Counted from the first letter of the stretch, positions 54,386-63,890 are shown. The stretch is 64,000 nucleotides of DNA from Paenibacillus sp. Soil787 (GCF_001429545.1 NZ_LMSP01000001.1:683196-747195), one strand, 5' to 3'. A program made the numbers and translations. Notes: generated from the sequence alone by a model not told the origin.

Positions 54386-55378
54386 ATGACCTGGATTGCT
54401 TGCGAATTACACAGTCATACTTTCCACAGCGATGGAAGACAAACGCTCATGGAGCTGGCGAGTGGCGCCAAAGCGCTTGGTTTCGATTGCATTGCTTTGA
54501 CCGACCACAATACCATGACGGGTTTACATGATAAAGATGCCGTGGAGCATGAAACCGGAGTTTCGATTATTTCCGGGATGGAATGGACGACCTTTTATGG
54601 GCATATGGTTACGATTGGTCTGACCCATTTTGTTGATTGGCGTCCGGCGGGCCCAGATGATATCCATAAAGGGATTGCCGATGTTCATAGGAGCGGGGGG
54701 ATTGTCGGTATGGCACATCCTTATCGCATAGGAAGTCCAATTTGTACAGGCTGCTTCTGGGAATTCAACATCGAGGATTGGAACGATATTGACTATATCG
54801 AGGTTTGGTCGGGCACGTTCCCTTCGATTAAAACGGACAATGACCGTGCCTACCGATTATGGACTGACAAGCTGAATGAAGGCTACCGGATTGCGGCCAC
54901 GTCAGGGCGAGATTGGCATGCCCAAGAGCAAACGGATGAACCTGTATCGGTGACGTATCTCGACATCGATGACGGGGAAGAGACTGTGACGAACCGGGCG
55001 GTGCGTGCACTCGCGGCTGGTAAAGCTTCGGTAACCATGGGACCCTTGGTAACGCTAGAAATTTGGACAGATACTGCGGCCTATGGTGTCGGTGACGTCG
55101 TTCCTAGGCAGGATCGCAGCCACAGTTATAAGGTCCATGTAAACATAGATTATCATCTGCGCAAAGAGATTTGGGATTTTCAGGAACCCCATTATACGCT
55201 AAACTTGATAGGGAATACCGGTGTTCTAAGCGAGCAATTCGTGACTATGGATCAGCCGAATTACGAGATTGAAATTCCTGGCGATGAACTTCTATGGATT
55301 CGGGCTGAGTTAAAAGGTAACGTTCGTGGAGTTCGCACATTGATCGCCTTTTCGAATGCTATATATGTGGATCGATGA
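54386..55378 (+). CDS. PHP-domain metallohydrolase (CehA/McbA family)
   Basis: 330 aa from ATG 54386 (GGAGG 54372-54376). PHP metal ligands are all seen: ELHSHTFHSDG (H-x-H and D), ALTDHN (D, H), SGMEWT (E), GMAHP (H) and TSGRDWH (D-x-H). The C-terminal 110 residues are a beta domain (LVTLEIWTDTAAYGVGDVV). The family hydrolyses phosphoesters or carbamates; in this operon a phosphodiester or -monoester is likely. Confidence 0.85.
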   Translation: MTWIACELHSHTFHSDGRQTLMELASGAKALGFDCIALTDHNTMTGLHDKDAVEHETGVSIISGMEWTTFYGHMVTIGLTHFVDWRPAGPDDIHKGIADVHRSGGIVGMAHPYRIGSPICTGCFWEFNIEDWNDIDYIEVWSGTFPSIKTDNDRAYRLWTDKLNEGYRIAATSGRDWHAQEQTDEPVSVTYLDIDDGEETVTNRAVRALAAGKASVTMGPLVTLEIWTDTAAYGVGDVVPRQDRSHSYKVHVNIDYHLRKEIWDFQEPHYTLNLIGNTGVLSEQFVTMDQPNYEIEIPGDELLWIRAELKGNVRGVRTLIAFSNAIYVDR

Positions 55379-55396
55379 AAGGGAGTGTTTGGTAGC

Positions 55397-56161
55397 ATGG
55401 GTAATCGATTTCCGCTCATAACCGCTCACTGCGGCAGCATGAACACGATTGATCATACGCTTGATTCCGTGCAAACAGGGCTTAGGCTCGGTGCAGACGT
55501 GGTCGAGGAAGACATTAGAGTGACGAAGGACGGCATCCCGGTTTTGGCTCATGATGATGAATGGGTTACCGTTGATGGCTTGAAATTGTCCATTTCGCAA
55601 ATGTCCTTTGAAGTATTAAGAGAGCTTCAGTACGCGGTCACTCATGGTGAACAACGTGAAACGATTCGAATCTGCCGACTTGAAGACATGCTGCCGCTTA
55701 TCAAAGCTTCGGGTAAAGTCGTGAATTTGGATTTGAAAGTGGATGAAAGTATCGAACCTGTCGCTGCTTTGGTAAAGCAATATGGGATGTTGGAGCAAGC
55801 TTTTTTATCCGGCTGTGAGATCGATCGTGCGATGCTAGCTGAGCGATTGAACCCAGAAATGCGCAAACTGCTGAATACCGACCATAACCTGTTTAAAACA
55901 CTTCCGTATAAAGACGCTATGTTAAAAACCTGCGAAGATGCACTTACAGCCTCCTGCTTTGGCATCAACATCCATTACAGCATCGTGAGCCAAGAGCTAA
56001 TGGATTATACCAAATCCCTAGGACTGCCGGTTTATGTATGGACTGTGAATGAAGAAGATTTAATGATTCAGTATGCGGATTTGGGTGTTGCTTCTATTAC
56101 CACACGAAATGTTACAGATTTGGTGGAATTGAAGCAAAAGATGCTGGGTGAGCGTTCATGA
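55397..56161 (+). CDS. Glycerophosphodiester phosphodiesterase family protein, altered active site
   Basis: 254 aa from ATG 55397 (AAGGGAG 11 bases upstream). TIM-barrel GDPD: GADVVEEDIRVTKDGIPVLAHDD carries the E-x-D metal pair and catalytic H-D (sequence read in parts); VYVWTVNEEDLM is typical. In the first motif the usual HRG.....ENT reads HCGSMNTIDH, so the Arg that contacts phosphate is Cys. Cytoplasmic (no signal). With the PHP protein it would break down an imported phosphodiester. Confidence 0.8.
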   Translation: MGNRFPLITAHCGSMNTIDHTLDSVQTGLRLGADVVEEDIRVTKDGIPVLAHDDEWVTVDGLKLSISQMSFEVLRELQYAVTHGEQRETIRICRLEDMLPLIKASGKVVNLDLKVDESIEPVAALVKQYGMLEQAFLSGCEIDRAMLAERLNPEMRKLLNTDHNLFKTLPYKDAMLKTCEDALTASCFGINIHYSIVSQELMDYTKSLGLPVYVWTVNEEDLMIQYADLGVASITTRNVTDLVELKQKMLGERS

Positions 56162-56344
56162 TTGAAATCTACGTCCATGAGTTCAAGCTTGCTGGTGCAA
56201 TTTCTCGATCAAAAGCCCCTGATTTTCAAATCTCTATGGGTTAATGCTATTATATACAGAGGGACTGCTGTACAATTTCCATCCGAAAATGGAATGGCCG
56301 CAATGCTTTCAACTTATTTAAAGATGATCTCTATGGGGGATACG

Positions 56345-57430
56345 ATGAGAATTCAACTTGAAACAGACATTTGTCAACTTTTTAATATTCGTTATCCAAT
56401 CTTCCTTGCGGGTATGGCGGGAGGCCCTGGAACAGTTGAGTTGGTGGCAGCTGTCTCTAACGCAGGCGGACTTGGGACGCTGGGGGCTGCCTATATGGCG
56501 CCTAGTGCAATCCGCAAGGCCATTCAGGAGATCCGTGAGCTAACGGATGCGCCATTTGGGGTGAATTTATTTTCCATTCAAATGACGGACAAGAATGACA
56601 GACTGAAGGAAGTTCAGCGAGAGCTTAACCAGGTAAGAAACCAGCTTGGAATCGTACAAGCAGCTGAGGAGCTCGTGGTAACTCCGGACTACTTTGAGGA
56701 GCAGTTTGCGGTAGTCTTAGAAGAAAAAGTGCCTGTCATTAGCACGGCATTTGGTGTTCTTCCTGAACCCCTCATGCGACAAGCTAAATCGGCCGGCATG
56801 CGAATTGTCACCATGGTTACTACGGTTAATGAAGCTATCCTTGCTGAGCAGTCCGGTTGTGATGCCATAGTTGCACAAGGAAGCGAAGCTGGCGGGCACC
56901 GGGGAACATTCGACATTTCGAATCATCCTATGGGTGCAAACATCGGCACGTTTGCTTTGGTTCCGCAAATTGTTGATTGTGTTCAGATTCCTGTCGTTGC
57001 TGCTGGCGGCATAATGGATGGTCGTGGGCTTGTCGCTGCTCTTGTTCTTGGAGCGCAAGGTGTACAGATGGGGACACGTTTTTTGACTTCTCATGAATCT
57101 GGGGCTCATGCCTCCTACCAGGAGGCATTATTGAATAGCACCGAAGAGAGTACAGTCATTACCAAGGTATTCTCAGGCCGACCAGCTAGAGGGGTATCCA
57201 ACCAATTCATCAGGCAATGGGATGCGAGCGGCGTAGAGCCACTTCCTTTTCCAACGCAAAATACCGCTACAAGAGATATTAGGAATGCTGCCGCTAGTCA
57301 AAGCAATGCCGACTATATGTCCTTGTGGGCAGGACAAGGTACAAGAATGCTTACGTCGGGACAAAAAGCGGAGCATATTGTTGCTGAAACGATCCAACAG
57401 GCTATGACCATATTATCGGTGGAAAGTTAA
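56345..57430 (+). CDS. Nitronate monooxygenase / NAD(P)H-dependent flavin oxidoreductase
   Basis: 361 aa from ATG 56345, where similarity begins; the open frame to 56162 has none. FMN TIM-barrel: RYPIFLAGMAGGPGTVELVAAVSNAGGLGTLGAA (read in parts), VAQGSEAGGHRG (catalytic His in GGHRG), AAGGIMDGRGL and LGAQGVQMGTRFL. Oxidises alkyl nitronates or reduces quinones, depending on the class. The start is behind a GGGGGA stretch. Ends just before a long terminator. Confidence 0.85.
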   Translation: MRIQLETDICQLFNIRYPIFLAGMAGGPGTVELVAAVSNAGGLGTLGAAYMAPSAIRKAIQEIRELTDAPFGVNLFSIQMTDKNDRLKEVQRELNQVRNQLGIVQAAEELVVTPDYFEEQFAVVLEEKVPVISTAFGVLPEPLMRQAKSAGMRIVTMVTTVNEAILAEQSGCDAIVAQGSEAGGHRGTFDISNHPMGANIGTFALVPQIVDCVQIPVVAAGGIMDGRGLVAALVLGAQGVQMGTRFLTSHESGAHASYQEALLNSTEESTVITKVFSGRPARGVSNQFIRQWDASGVEPLPFPTQNTATRDIRNAAASQSNADYMSLWAGQGTRMLTSGQKAEHIVAETIQQAMTILSVES

Positions 57431-57435
57431 GGGGC

Positions 57436-57499
57436 ACAGAAAAACAAAAAAATGAGGCGGCAAGGTCAATCTTACCGCCTCATTTTTTTGTTTTTCTGT
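57436..57499. terminator. Terminator with a 25-base perfect stem
   Basis: Arms 57436-57460 and 57475-57499 are fully complementary (ACAGAAAAACAAAAAAATGA then GGCGG, and its complement), loop 14 bases. Works in both directions. Near twin of 47842-47884. Confidence 0.9.
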
Positions 57500-57535
57500 C
57501 CATTGCAAGGGTAAGTCACCCGATTTCTATTTGGC

Positions 57536-57760
57536 GGAACGTCGATTCGCTATTTTGGGAAATCTGCGTTTGAAATCGAATGAGTGGAACCAAGGGACGC
57601 TATTTGATCAAAAAAGCATGATCCAATGGCAAAAACCGCGAAATAACGCCTCTACGTTCCGCATCCTCCTAATTTCGGTGTTTTTCGCCCAAATAACGCA
57701 TCGTCGTTCCTCATCCTCATGATTTTGGAGGGGCTCGACCAAATAGCAGATCGACGCTCC
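57536..57760. repeat. Locus C of the GGAACG...TATTT motif (5 units)
   Basis: Forward units 57536-57555 and 57586-57605; reversed units 57641-57660, 57691-57710 and 57741-57760 (the last degenerate). Spacing between unit starts is about 50 bases. No gene in 57431-57795. Confidence 0.9.
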
Positions 57761-57795
57761 CCTCAGCTAATCTGGTTACCGTATCATTATTAAGA

Positions 57796-60156
57796 TCATT
57801 TATGAATCCAAACTAATCCAGCAGAATTATCTTTAGCTTCACCGACGACTCGGAACTTCAATCCATAGTTCGGCACTAGGCGTCCAGCGTCTGGAATTAA
57901 TGAATTCATATAGCTATTGGAATCTGAGAATTCCTCAACACCTTGTAAGGATTTATAATTGTACTCTCCTCTGGTTGGGTTGTTAATGTACCACGAAGGC
58001 GTCTTGTCTAAGGAGAAGGCCGCATCTGCAACTTGATAGCGAGTCGTTTGCGCGAAGGAATCCTGTCCATCCTTTTGGAACACTAAAGCATCGGAATGAG
58101 AATCTACAACGCCAAGGAAACCTTGTCCTGGATGGATACCGACCCAGTTGTCTAGATAACTATCATCTGCATACCAAACGACAAGTCCGGTGTTATATTT
58201 GACACCACGGCTGTAGGCAAGAGCTTTGTCTGCTCCGGCGTAGTTTCTCCATTCCAGATAGTAATAGTGCTTCTTAAATTCTACACCATTCGAAACTACA
58301 AAGCCGTCCAAGTTAAATTTAGGAGCGCCTTCAGCATCGTCTGAGAATACGACTTGACCATTTACAGTTAATTTCGCATTATCCATTGCAAAACCATTCA
58401 ATGCAAGTCCGCCATCTGTGACGTAGTCAAAGTGGAGGGTAACCTTTTTACCGGCGAAATGGCTTAGATCATAGGACTTATCTACCCAAGCTCCATTCGT
58501 AGTTTCCGCGCGTGCGTCACCGTTCGTATCATTGTCGCCAATGACATCGAGGGTAACTTGTTCATTATAGGTTGATGCTGTAACTGTTAAGTAGTCATAC
58601 TCAAACTCGACATCATATAAAGTTTTAAAATCAAATGCAGCCGTTTGTGCTTGGGTTAAATCAAACTCAGGAGTTGAGAGTGTGGTATGAAGGTTATCGC
58701 CTTTTGTACTGTAATAATAGCGTGCACCGAATGCGGGTTGAATACCTGGAACGGCCTTATCCGGTAAATTAACTTTAATAATACCTGGGTTTTTCGACTT
58801 CGTTACACTTTGATCAATGATGGCAGACGTACCTAGTTTCGTAATGTCAGCGGCATCAATTTCACTCACATTTGCCCAGTTTCCGCCCATTGTTTTCTGG
58901 AAAAACTCTTTATTTTGAGGAGAAAAAGAGCTAGGTGTAGTGCCGGCTATTTTCCCGTTCCAGCTACCGCCGCTCATAATGGACCAAGAAGCAACGGGCT
59001 CACCTTGTCCGGTATACTGGGTATCATACTCATCTGGCAGTCCTAAGTCATGACCGAATTCGTGAGCAAAAACACCTACGGCGCCATCTTCAGGCTGAAT
59101 GGTATAGTCATAAGCTGCCATACGGCCACCCCAATAGTCAACGCCCGCAGTTGTGCCGGCAATAGGATACACACCATTTAGAGTCCAACGGTGAGACCAA
59201 ATGGCATTATCGCCTAATTGTCCGCCGCCAGCTTCTTGTCCCGTTCCTGCATGAATAATCATCAGATGGTCAATGATCCCATCGGGTTCGTTTTGGTTGC
59301 CATCCCCATCTATATCGTATTGGTCAAATTTGTCATAATCAGCCAGATTAATGCCGGATGCTGCTGCCGCATTTAGAGCATCTTTCACTAAATCACGAGG
59401 GCCCTTAGGGTTTAAGTTATCATGACCGCCAGCTGGATTATCATCTCCGTATTGGGCAGCTTGACCAGGAACGGTTAACCAATCGGATACGTACCCATTT
59501 ACGGTATAACTGCCGCCGGATTGCTCTTCATAATACTGTTTAAAGGTTTGGATTTTAGAACCATCGAATAAGGTGAAATCTGTATCTCCAAACATAAGCT
59601 TCTGGTAATGATCGCGGTTGAAATCGTTTGCGTACATGTAACCAGGCTCTTGTATGACGTTATTGTGTTTGAAGTCGGAAAATTCAGTCAAAAGTACGAG
59701 TACTTTATCTTCGCGTGCAGGACCGTTGTATTGATCTTGTTTTGCTGATGGAACGGGTATGCCATTTGGATTACCTTTTTTGAAGTTCTCTTGGCCATTG
59801 TTCAGTTGAGATAACAGCTTGGTTTTCTGCTTCTCAATAAAATCCTTTGACTTTTTGTCTATATCATTATGATCTGTGTCTTCTTTTGATTTAACACTTT
59901 TATTGTTTTTGGTGGATATGTATGATTTGACGGCTTTGGCTATTTGTTCAGGCGTAGCACTTTTGCTTAACAGCCCTCTGTCCATTAACCCTTTTGCCAA
60001 ACGCTCATCGTCTACAATATTAAAATCTACCGGCGATGCTTCAATTGCCTCTGAGTACTCGGATCCAGCTGCGAATGCAGATGATGTTGTGAATAGTCCT
60101 GCTGTTAAACTCGTTGCGAGTAAAAATCTAGTAATTTTCAAGGTGCTTTTTTTCAA
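57796..60156 (-). CDS. inhA: Immune-inhibitor-A-type M6 metalloprotease
   Basis: 786 aa, TTG start with AGGAGG 7 bases upstream on the minus strand. Signal peptide ([22 protein letters not shown]), propeptide to about residue 130, then the peptidase domain. Zinc site [14 protein letters not shown] at 365-378 with the catalytic Glu366. MAM-like beta domain ([16 protein letters not shown]) and a C-terminal region with [10 protein letters not shown] follow. Secreted protease that degrades host or environmental proteins; calcium-binding [17 protein letters not shown] loop ([13 protein letters not shown]) is visible near 283. Confidence 0.9.
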   Translation of the reverse strand: MKKSTLKITRFLLATSLTAGLFTTSSAFAAGSEYSEAIEASPVDFNIVDDERLAKGLMDRGLLSKSATPEQIAKAVKSYISTKNNKSVKSKEDTDHNDIDKKSKDFIEKQKTKLLSQLNNGQENFKKGNPNGIPVPSAKQDQYNGPAREDKVLVLLTEFSDFKHNNVIQEPGYMYANDFNRDHYQKLMFGDTDFTLFDGSKIQTFKQYYEEQSGGSYTVNGYVSDWLTVPGQAAQYGDDNPAGGHDNLNPKGPRDLVKDALNAAAASGINLADYDKFDQYDIDGDGNQNEPDGIIDHLMIIHAGTGQEAGGGQLGDNAIWSHRWTLNGVYPIAGTTAGVDYWGGRMAAYDYTIQPEDGAVGVFAHEFGHDLGLPDEYDTQYTGQGEPVASWSIMSGGSWNGKIAGTTPSSFSPQNKEFFQKTMGGNWANVSEIDAADITKLGTSAIIDQSVTKSKNPGIIKVNLPDKAVPGIQPAFGARYYYSTKGDNLHTTLSTPEFDLTQAQTAAFDFKTLYDVEFEYDYLTVTASTYNEQVTLDVIGDNDTNGDARAETTNGAWVDKSYDLSHFAGKKVTLHFDYVTDGGLALNGFAMDNAKLTVNGQVVFSDDAEGAPKFNLDGFVVSNGVEFKKHYYYLEWRNYAGADKALAYSRGVKYNTGLVVWYADDSYLDNWVGIHPGQGFLGVVDSHSDALVFQKDGQDSFAQTTRYQVADAAFSLDKTPSWYINNPTRGEYNYKSLQGVEEFSDSNSYMNSLIPDAGRLVPNYGLKFRVVGEAKDNSAGLVWIHK

Positions 60157-60374
60157 AATGAAACCTCCTACATAATAGAGTATGAAACTAATCCATATTT
60201 AACCAATGGTATATTAAAATTAAATAATAGTTTGACTATTCTAGTAAGTGCTGTTAGTCCTGTGTAATTTGACCCATATATTTCCTATTTCGACTATTTT
60301 ATTGATTTTATGCGGGTTTTGATTATGACAAAAGTGCGCAACCCGACACCGTAATTTGTACTCTTTTATTTTTA

Positions 60375-60387
60375 ACTAGACTCTAGT
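60375..60387 (+). promoter_or_regulatory. Palindrome in the nagA promoter region
   Basis: ACTAGA-C-TCTAGT, followed by TATACT (60386). It has the CTAGAC core of GntR/NagR-type (dre) sites; NagR control is a guess. The rest of 60157-60424 has no gene. Confidence 0.4.
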
Positions 60388-60424
60388 ATACTGAACCTGA
60401 ATTTTTAAGACGGGGGGATTCAAA

Positions 60425-61582
60425 GTGAAAACTTCGAAATGGATTACGAATGTTCGAGTTATAGCTGAGACAGGAATCATAGAACAAGGTTCGGTATGTG
60501 TGGAAAATGGCCGGATCACCGCGATTGTGGAAGGTGAGCTCGTTTACTCGGAGGGACTTGATATTCTCGATGGGGAGGGTAAGCTGTTAATTCCTGGCAT
60601 GATTGACGTCCACATTCATGGGGCGAAAGGCTATGACATGATGGATGGCACCGTTCGGAGTATCGAAGTCGTATCAGAGACATGTGCTGCCACGGGATGT
60701 ACCTCATTCTTGGCTACGTCGGTAAGCTCCAAAATGGAGGACTTACTGCGAATGATTGACAATGTCAAGCAAGTGGCAGGTAAGGAACGAGGCGCGTCGA
60801 TTGTCGGGATTCATACCGAAGGTCCTTATTTGAATATAAAACGAAAAGGTATGCAGAATGAAGCCTATCTTAGGCATCCGGATATTGCAGAAATGGAGCG
60901 GGTTGTGGAGCAAGCGGGCTCTCTGTTGAAAATGGTCACCATTGCACCTGAGCTCCCTGGCGGGATGGAGATGGTCTCCTACCTGCGAGAACGAGGAATT
61001 ATCGTGGCGATTGCTCATTCCGATGCTACATATGACGAAGCCACAGAGGCTTTCCGTCTGGGGGCAAGCCATATTACGCATTGCTTCAACGGCATGCGTC
61101 CGATTCATCACCGTGACCCGGGTCTGGTTGTCGCTGCTTTCGAGCAGCCGCATGTTAGCTTGCAAGCGATTGTGGACCATGTTCACCTTCATCCCGCTAT
61201 TGTAAGGCTGATGCATAAGATCAAAGGAGCGGAAGGGATGGTCCTTATCACGGACGCGCTCCATGCGATGGGACTGGGCGACGGGGACTACCAATTCGGC
61301 GGGCACGCAGTGAAAGTCGTAGGAGGAGTCGCCCAATTGCAGGACGGAACACTCGCTTCCAGTACGGTCACGATGAGCGAGGCGTTGAGAAATACCGTGG
61401 AGTTGGGCATCTCGTTAGAGGACGCCGTCACGATGGCGTCACGTACCCCCGCGGATCTGCTAGGCCTGACGCATAAGGGCAGGATCGCCATCGGCGCCGA
61501 TGCGGACATGGTCTTGTTGGATGACAAATTCCAAGTTGCATGGACGATGATCAGTGGCAGGATTTACAGCCAGACGAGCTAG
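60425..61582 (+). CDS. nagA: N-acetylglucosamine-6-phosphate deacetylase
   Basis: 385 aa, GTG start behind GGGGGG. Converts GlcNAc-6-phosphate to glucosamine-6-phosphate and acetate. Amidohydrolase motifs: DVHIHGAKGYD, GIHTEGPYLN (metal Glu), IAHSDATYDEA (His), THCFNGMRPIHHRDPG (His), and LITDALHAMG (catalytic Asp). No nagB or nagR next to it. Its substrate is the product of MurQ and of the kinase at 10483, so the two loci can be linked metabolically. Confidence 0.95.
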   Translation: MKTSKWITNVRVIAETGIIEQGSVCVENGRITAIVEGELVYSEGLDILDGEGKLLIPGMIDVHIHGAKGYDMMDGTVRSIEVVSETCAATGCTSFLATSVSSKMEDLLRMIDNVKQVAGKERGASIVGIHTEGPYLNIKRKGMQNEAYLRHPDIAEMERVVEQAGSLLKMVTIAPELPGGMEMVSYLRERGIIVAIAHSDATYDEATEAFRLGASHITHCFNGMRPIHHRDPGLVVAAFEQPHVSLQAIVDHVHLHPAIVRLMHKIKGAEGMVLITDALHAMGLGDGDYQFGGHAVKVVGGVAQLQDGTLASSTVTMSEALRNTVELGISLEDAVTMASRTPADLLGLTHKGRIAIGADADMVLLDDKFQVAWTMISGRIYSQTS

Positions 61583-61670
61583 TGCAAGATTGGATGAGCT
61601 AGGACGAGTTTGGATGATCTTGGACGATCTGGCGAGCTAGGACGAGATTGGACGAGTCGGCGAGCTTCAA
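61573..61670. repeat. Degenerate GACGAGYT-type short tandem repeat
   Basis: About seven imperfect copies of a GGACGAGMTTGGA-like unit from the last codons of nagA to its terminator. It probably arose from the 3' end of the gene (CAGACGAGCTAG). Confidence 0.6.
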
Positions 61671-61682
61671 GAGCAAAAGATG

Positions 61683-61717
61683 AAAAATCCCCCGTCAATG
61701 CGTGCGGGGGATTTTTT
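61683..61717 (+). terminator. Terminator of nagA
   Basis: AAAAATCCCCCG, loop, CGGGGGATTTTTT. Confidence 0.95.
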
Positions 61718-61732
61718 GATTTGTAGAGTTTG

Positions 61733-61759
61733 GGCGTAAGCAATGCTTACGCCTTTTTT
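61733..61759 (+). terminator. Second terminator in tandem
   Basis: GGCGTAAGC, loop aat, GCTTACGCC, six T. A short (GATTGT)3 run follows at 61789-61806. Nothing gene-like is seen up to 61970. Confidence 0.9.
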
Positions 61760-61970
61760 GCCTTTCTCTATGGATTCTGTTTGGCCGAGATTGTGATTGT
61801 GATTGTGATACCTGAGTTTCACAGGGGGGCGGTATTTTATCAACTTCTAGACAACAATAGCTGGTTTCTTCTCACAAAGCAGCAGATTTTTATGCAACAG
61901 TTTAGCCGTATTCTCATGCTAAGAGTCCCTAAAAGCTTCTATTTCGAGAAAAAGTAGCTAAAGGTGGTCA

Positions 61971-62104
61971 ATAAGAACATTCCTGTAGACGCTAATATTT
62001 GGCCTTTGAAATAAAAGGAGCGTCTCCTGTACGATGGATAAGAACATTCCTGTAGACGCTAATATTTGGCCTTTGAAATAAAAGGAGCGTCTCCTGTACG
62101 ATGG
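61971..62104 (+). repeat. 67-bp tandem duplication at the left flank of the IS110 element
   Basis: Two identical copies, 61971-62037 and 62038-62104. Each can fold as AGACGCT ... AGCGTCT with an inner CCTTT-gaaat-AAAGG. It lies in the non-coding region before the transposase, where IS110 elements encode their bridge RNA. Confidence 0.9.
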
Positions 62105-62159
62105 GGTTGCAACGGGTCAATGCCCTTAATAGCCCATCATCCAAGGAGGACGCTCTACT

Positions 62160-63446
62160 ATGAAGTTTAAACAATCTATGTCCCAAAATCAACGCATTGA
62201 ACGAATTACCATTTCTCACCTCGTCGTCGGCATCGACATTGCTAAAGAAACACATGTTGCACGTGCCGTAAACTTTAGAGGAATTGAGCAAGGACGCGGC
62301 ATTTCGTTTTCCAACAATGAAGCAGGATTCCGAAAACTTTTAAACTGGGTCCGTTCCTTACAAACAAAGTACAAACTCCAAGCAGTCATCATGGGAATGG
62401 AGTCAACCGGTCATTATTGGTTCAACCTAGCGGATTGGCTTCTCGAACAAAGCGTGGAGGTGGTACTAGTCAACCCACTTACGACCAAACGAAACAAAGA
62501 GAATCGTGATAATTGTCAGTCTAAGAGTGATGCGAAGGATGCGCTCGTCATCGCAGATGTTGTGTCTAGAGGCTATTATTCCGAACTCAGAACCCAGGAT
62601 GCCTTTTACAAACGGCTTCGTCATACGGTGAATGAAAGAGAATACTGGAGTGATCTAAGAGCAAATGTAAGTAACAGAATCGTACGCTGGCTGGATATCC
62701 ATTACCCAGAGTTCACCACGTTCTTTAAGGAGTGGGACTGTCCTCGCGGGATTGCCACATTAAAGTCTTTTCCACTTCCTTCTGACTTGCACTCGCTAAC
62801 CGCAGAGCAGGTCGTGGATGGTTGGCGAAAAGCCGGTATGCAGCGTGCAGGTGGACGCCTAGGCCTTTGTAAAGCAGTGGAATTGATGCATTTAGCCCAT
62901 ACTACTGTGGGTGCCCGTGAAACTGCGGAGCAAGCCCGTCGGGAAATCATACGTTTGCTAGATGAATACGAACGCCTTACAAAACGATTAGAAGAGATGG
63001 GTCAAGAGCTATCTGTACTCCTCCAGGAGATCCCCCAAACGATGAACCTGCTGAGTACCATCAAGGGATTAAGCCCGCTTTACATTGCCGTCATACTTGC
63101 TAATGCAGGTGATTTGAAGCGCTATGCACATGGTCGCCAGCTAATGTCACTGGCCGGTCTCAATTTGGCCGAGAGCACGTCCGGCAAAAAGAAAGGGCAA
63201 ATCGTCATATCCAAGCGAGGGAGAAGGCAACTGCGTAAATATTTGTATCTGGCTGTGATTGGTTTAGTTGCCAACAATCCAGCATTCAAACAGTGGCATG
63301 AAACCAACGTCCAAGTGAAGAAAATGAAGAAGATGCGATCCATCTTTAAGCTCATTGGTAAGTTAGCGCGTATCCTGGTAGCCATGGCCCATAGCGGCGA
63401 AGCATTCCAAGGAGAAAAAGCCGTTGCGTTAAAAGTAGCAGCGTAA
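62160..63446 (+). CDS. IS110-family DEDD recombinase (transposase)
   Basis: 428 aa, complete. RuvC-like DEDD site: Asp26 (VVGIDIAKE), Glu81 (GMESTGHYW), Asp124 and Asp127 (SDAKDALVIAD). The C-terminal Transposase_20 domain includes STIKGLSPLYIAVILANAG, MSLAGLNLAESTSGKKKG and a basic KRGRRQLRKYLYLAV stretch; this half carries the nucleophilic Ser in the family. AAGGAGG (62143-62149) sits 10 bases before ATG. Coupled with a bridge RNA it would excise and insert the element. Confidence 0.95.
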   Translation: MKFKQSMSQNQRIERITISHLVVGIDIAKETHVARAVNFRGIEQGRGISFSNNEAGFRKLLNWVRSLQTKYKLQAVIMGMESTGHYWFNLADWLLEQSVEVVLVNPLTTKRNKENRDNCQSKSDAKDALVIADVVSRGYYSELRTQDAFYKRLRHTVNEREYWSDLRANVSNRIVRWLDIHYPEFTTFFKEWDCPRGIATLKSFPLPSDLHSLTAEQVVDGWRKAGMQRAGGRLGLCKAVELMHLAHTTVGARETAEQARREIIRLLDEYERLTKRLEEMGQELSVLLQEIPQTMNLLSTIKGLSPLYIAVILANAGDLKRYAHGRQLMSLAGLNLAESTSGKKKGQIVISKRGRRQLRKYLYLAVIGLVANNPAFKQWHETNVQVKKMKKMRSIFKLIGKLARILVAMAHSGEAFQGEKAVALKVAA

Positions 63447-63800
63447 TAATATCTTTAACACCCTATAATCGTATGTATATTGGCTCATTCGTAAGATTTG
63501 GCTGACTACAAAGAAAGCACGGAGTACCAAATGCTGGAGACTAAAGGGCACAGACCCATCAAAAGAACATCATTGGCCTCCACCCCTTGGTCAGGTAAAA
63601 CGAAGGAAGGTCAGGGCGTAGACCCGTTGAGACATGGGAGTGTGAACCTCCAAGGGAAGTGTGGGGAATTGTGCAGTATATGGAATATAACGGGAAATTT
63701 TATACTTCCTTTTATTCCTGCATGCCCTTCAAGCCGCCCAGGGACTTCCGCCTGTCTAACTGAATATGTCATCTTTGTTTAAGTATTAAAAATCAGGGCA
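63447..63800. other. Non-coding right flank of the IS110 gene with structured look
   Basis: No convincing gene. Short complementary blocks (CCACCCCTTGG / CCAAGGG; GACCCGTTGAGACATGGGAG) suggest a folded RNA, as in the IS1111 branch where the bridge RNA lies downstream. The small ORF here (63498-63782) has no protein character. The end of the window (63801-64000) also holds no gene. Confidence 0.4.
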
Positions 63801-63866
63801 TTTAAACGGATAAATCTCTTTCTTAATTCTGTAATTGGTTTGAATTCTACACTTTACTTGAACGTT

Positions 63867-63890
63867 AAGAGTCTAGGGACTCTTATTTTT
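63867..63890 (+). terminator. Hairpin with T run near the window end
   Basis: AAGAGTC-tagg-GACTCTT, then ATTTTT. Its right half, TAGGGACTCTT, is the inverse of AAGAGTCCCTA found at 61919 on the other side of the IS element. Confidence 0.6.

Larger units (their letters stand above)
61971..63480 (+). mobile_element. IS110-family insertion sequence (ends uncertain)
   Basis: One intact DEDD recombinase gene with about 190 bases of structured leader and an undefined right end. IS110 elements lack terminal inverted repeats and make no clear target duplication, so exact borders cannot be read from one copy. Confidence 0.7.

Noticed and set aside
57536..57760. CRISPR-like spacing of the 20-bp motif
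   Set aside because: Units change orientation within the array and vary in their centre, unlike CRISPR repeats.
63600..63660. Group II intron end
   Set aside because: GTAGACCCGTTGAGACATGG looks faintly intron-like, but no domain V hairpin or reverse transcriptase gene is present.
63498..63782. 94-codon frame after the IS110 gene
   Set aside because: Composition is not protein-like, there is no start signal, and it overlaps paired RNA-like blocks.
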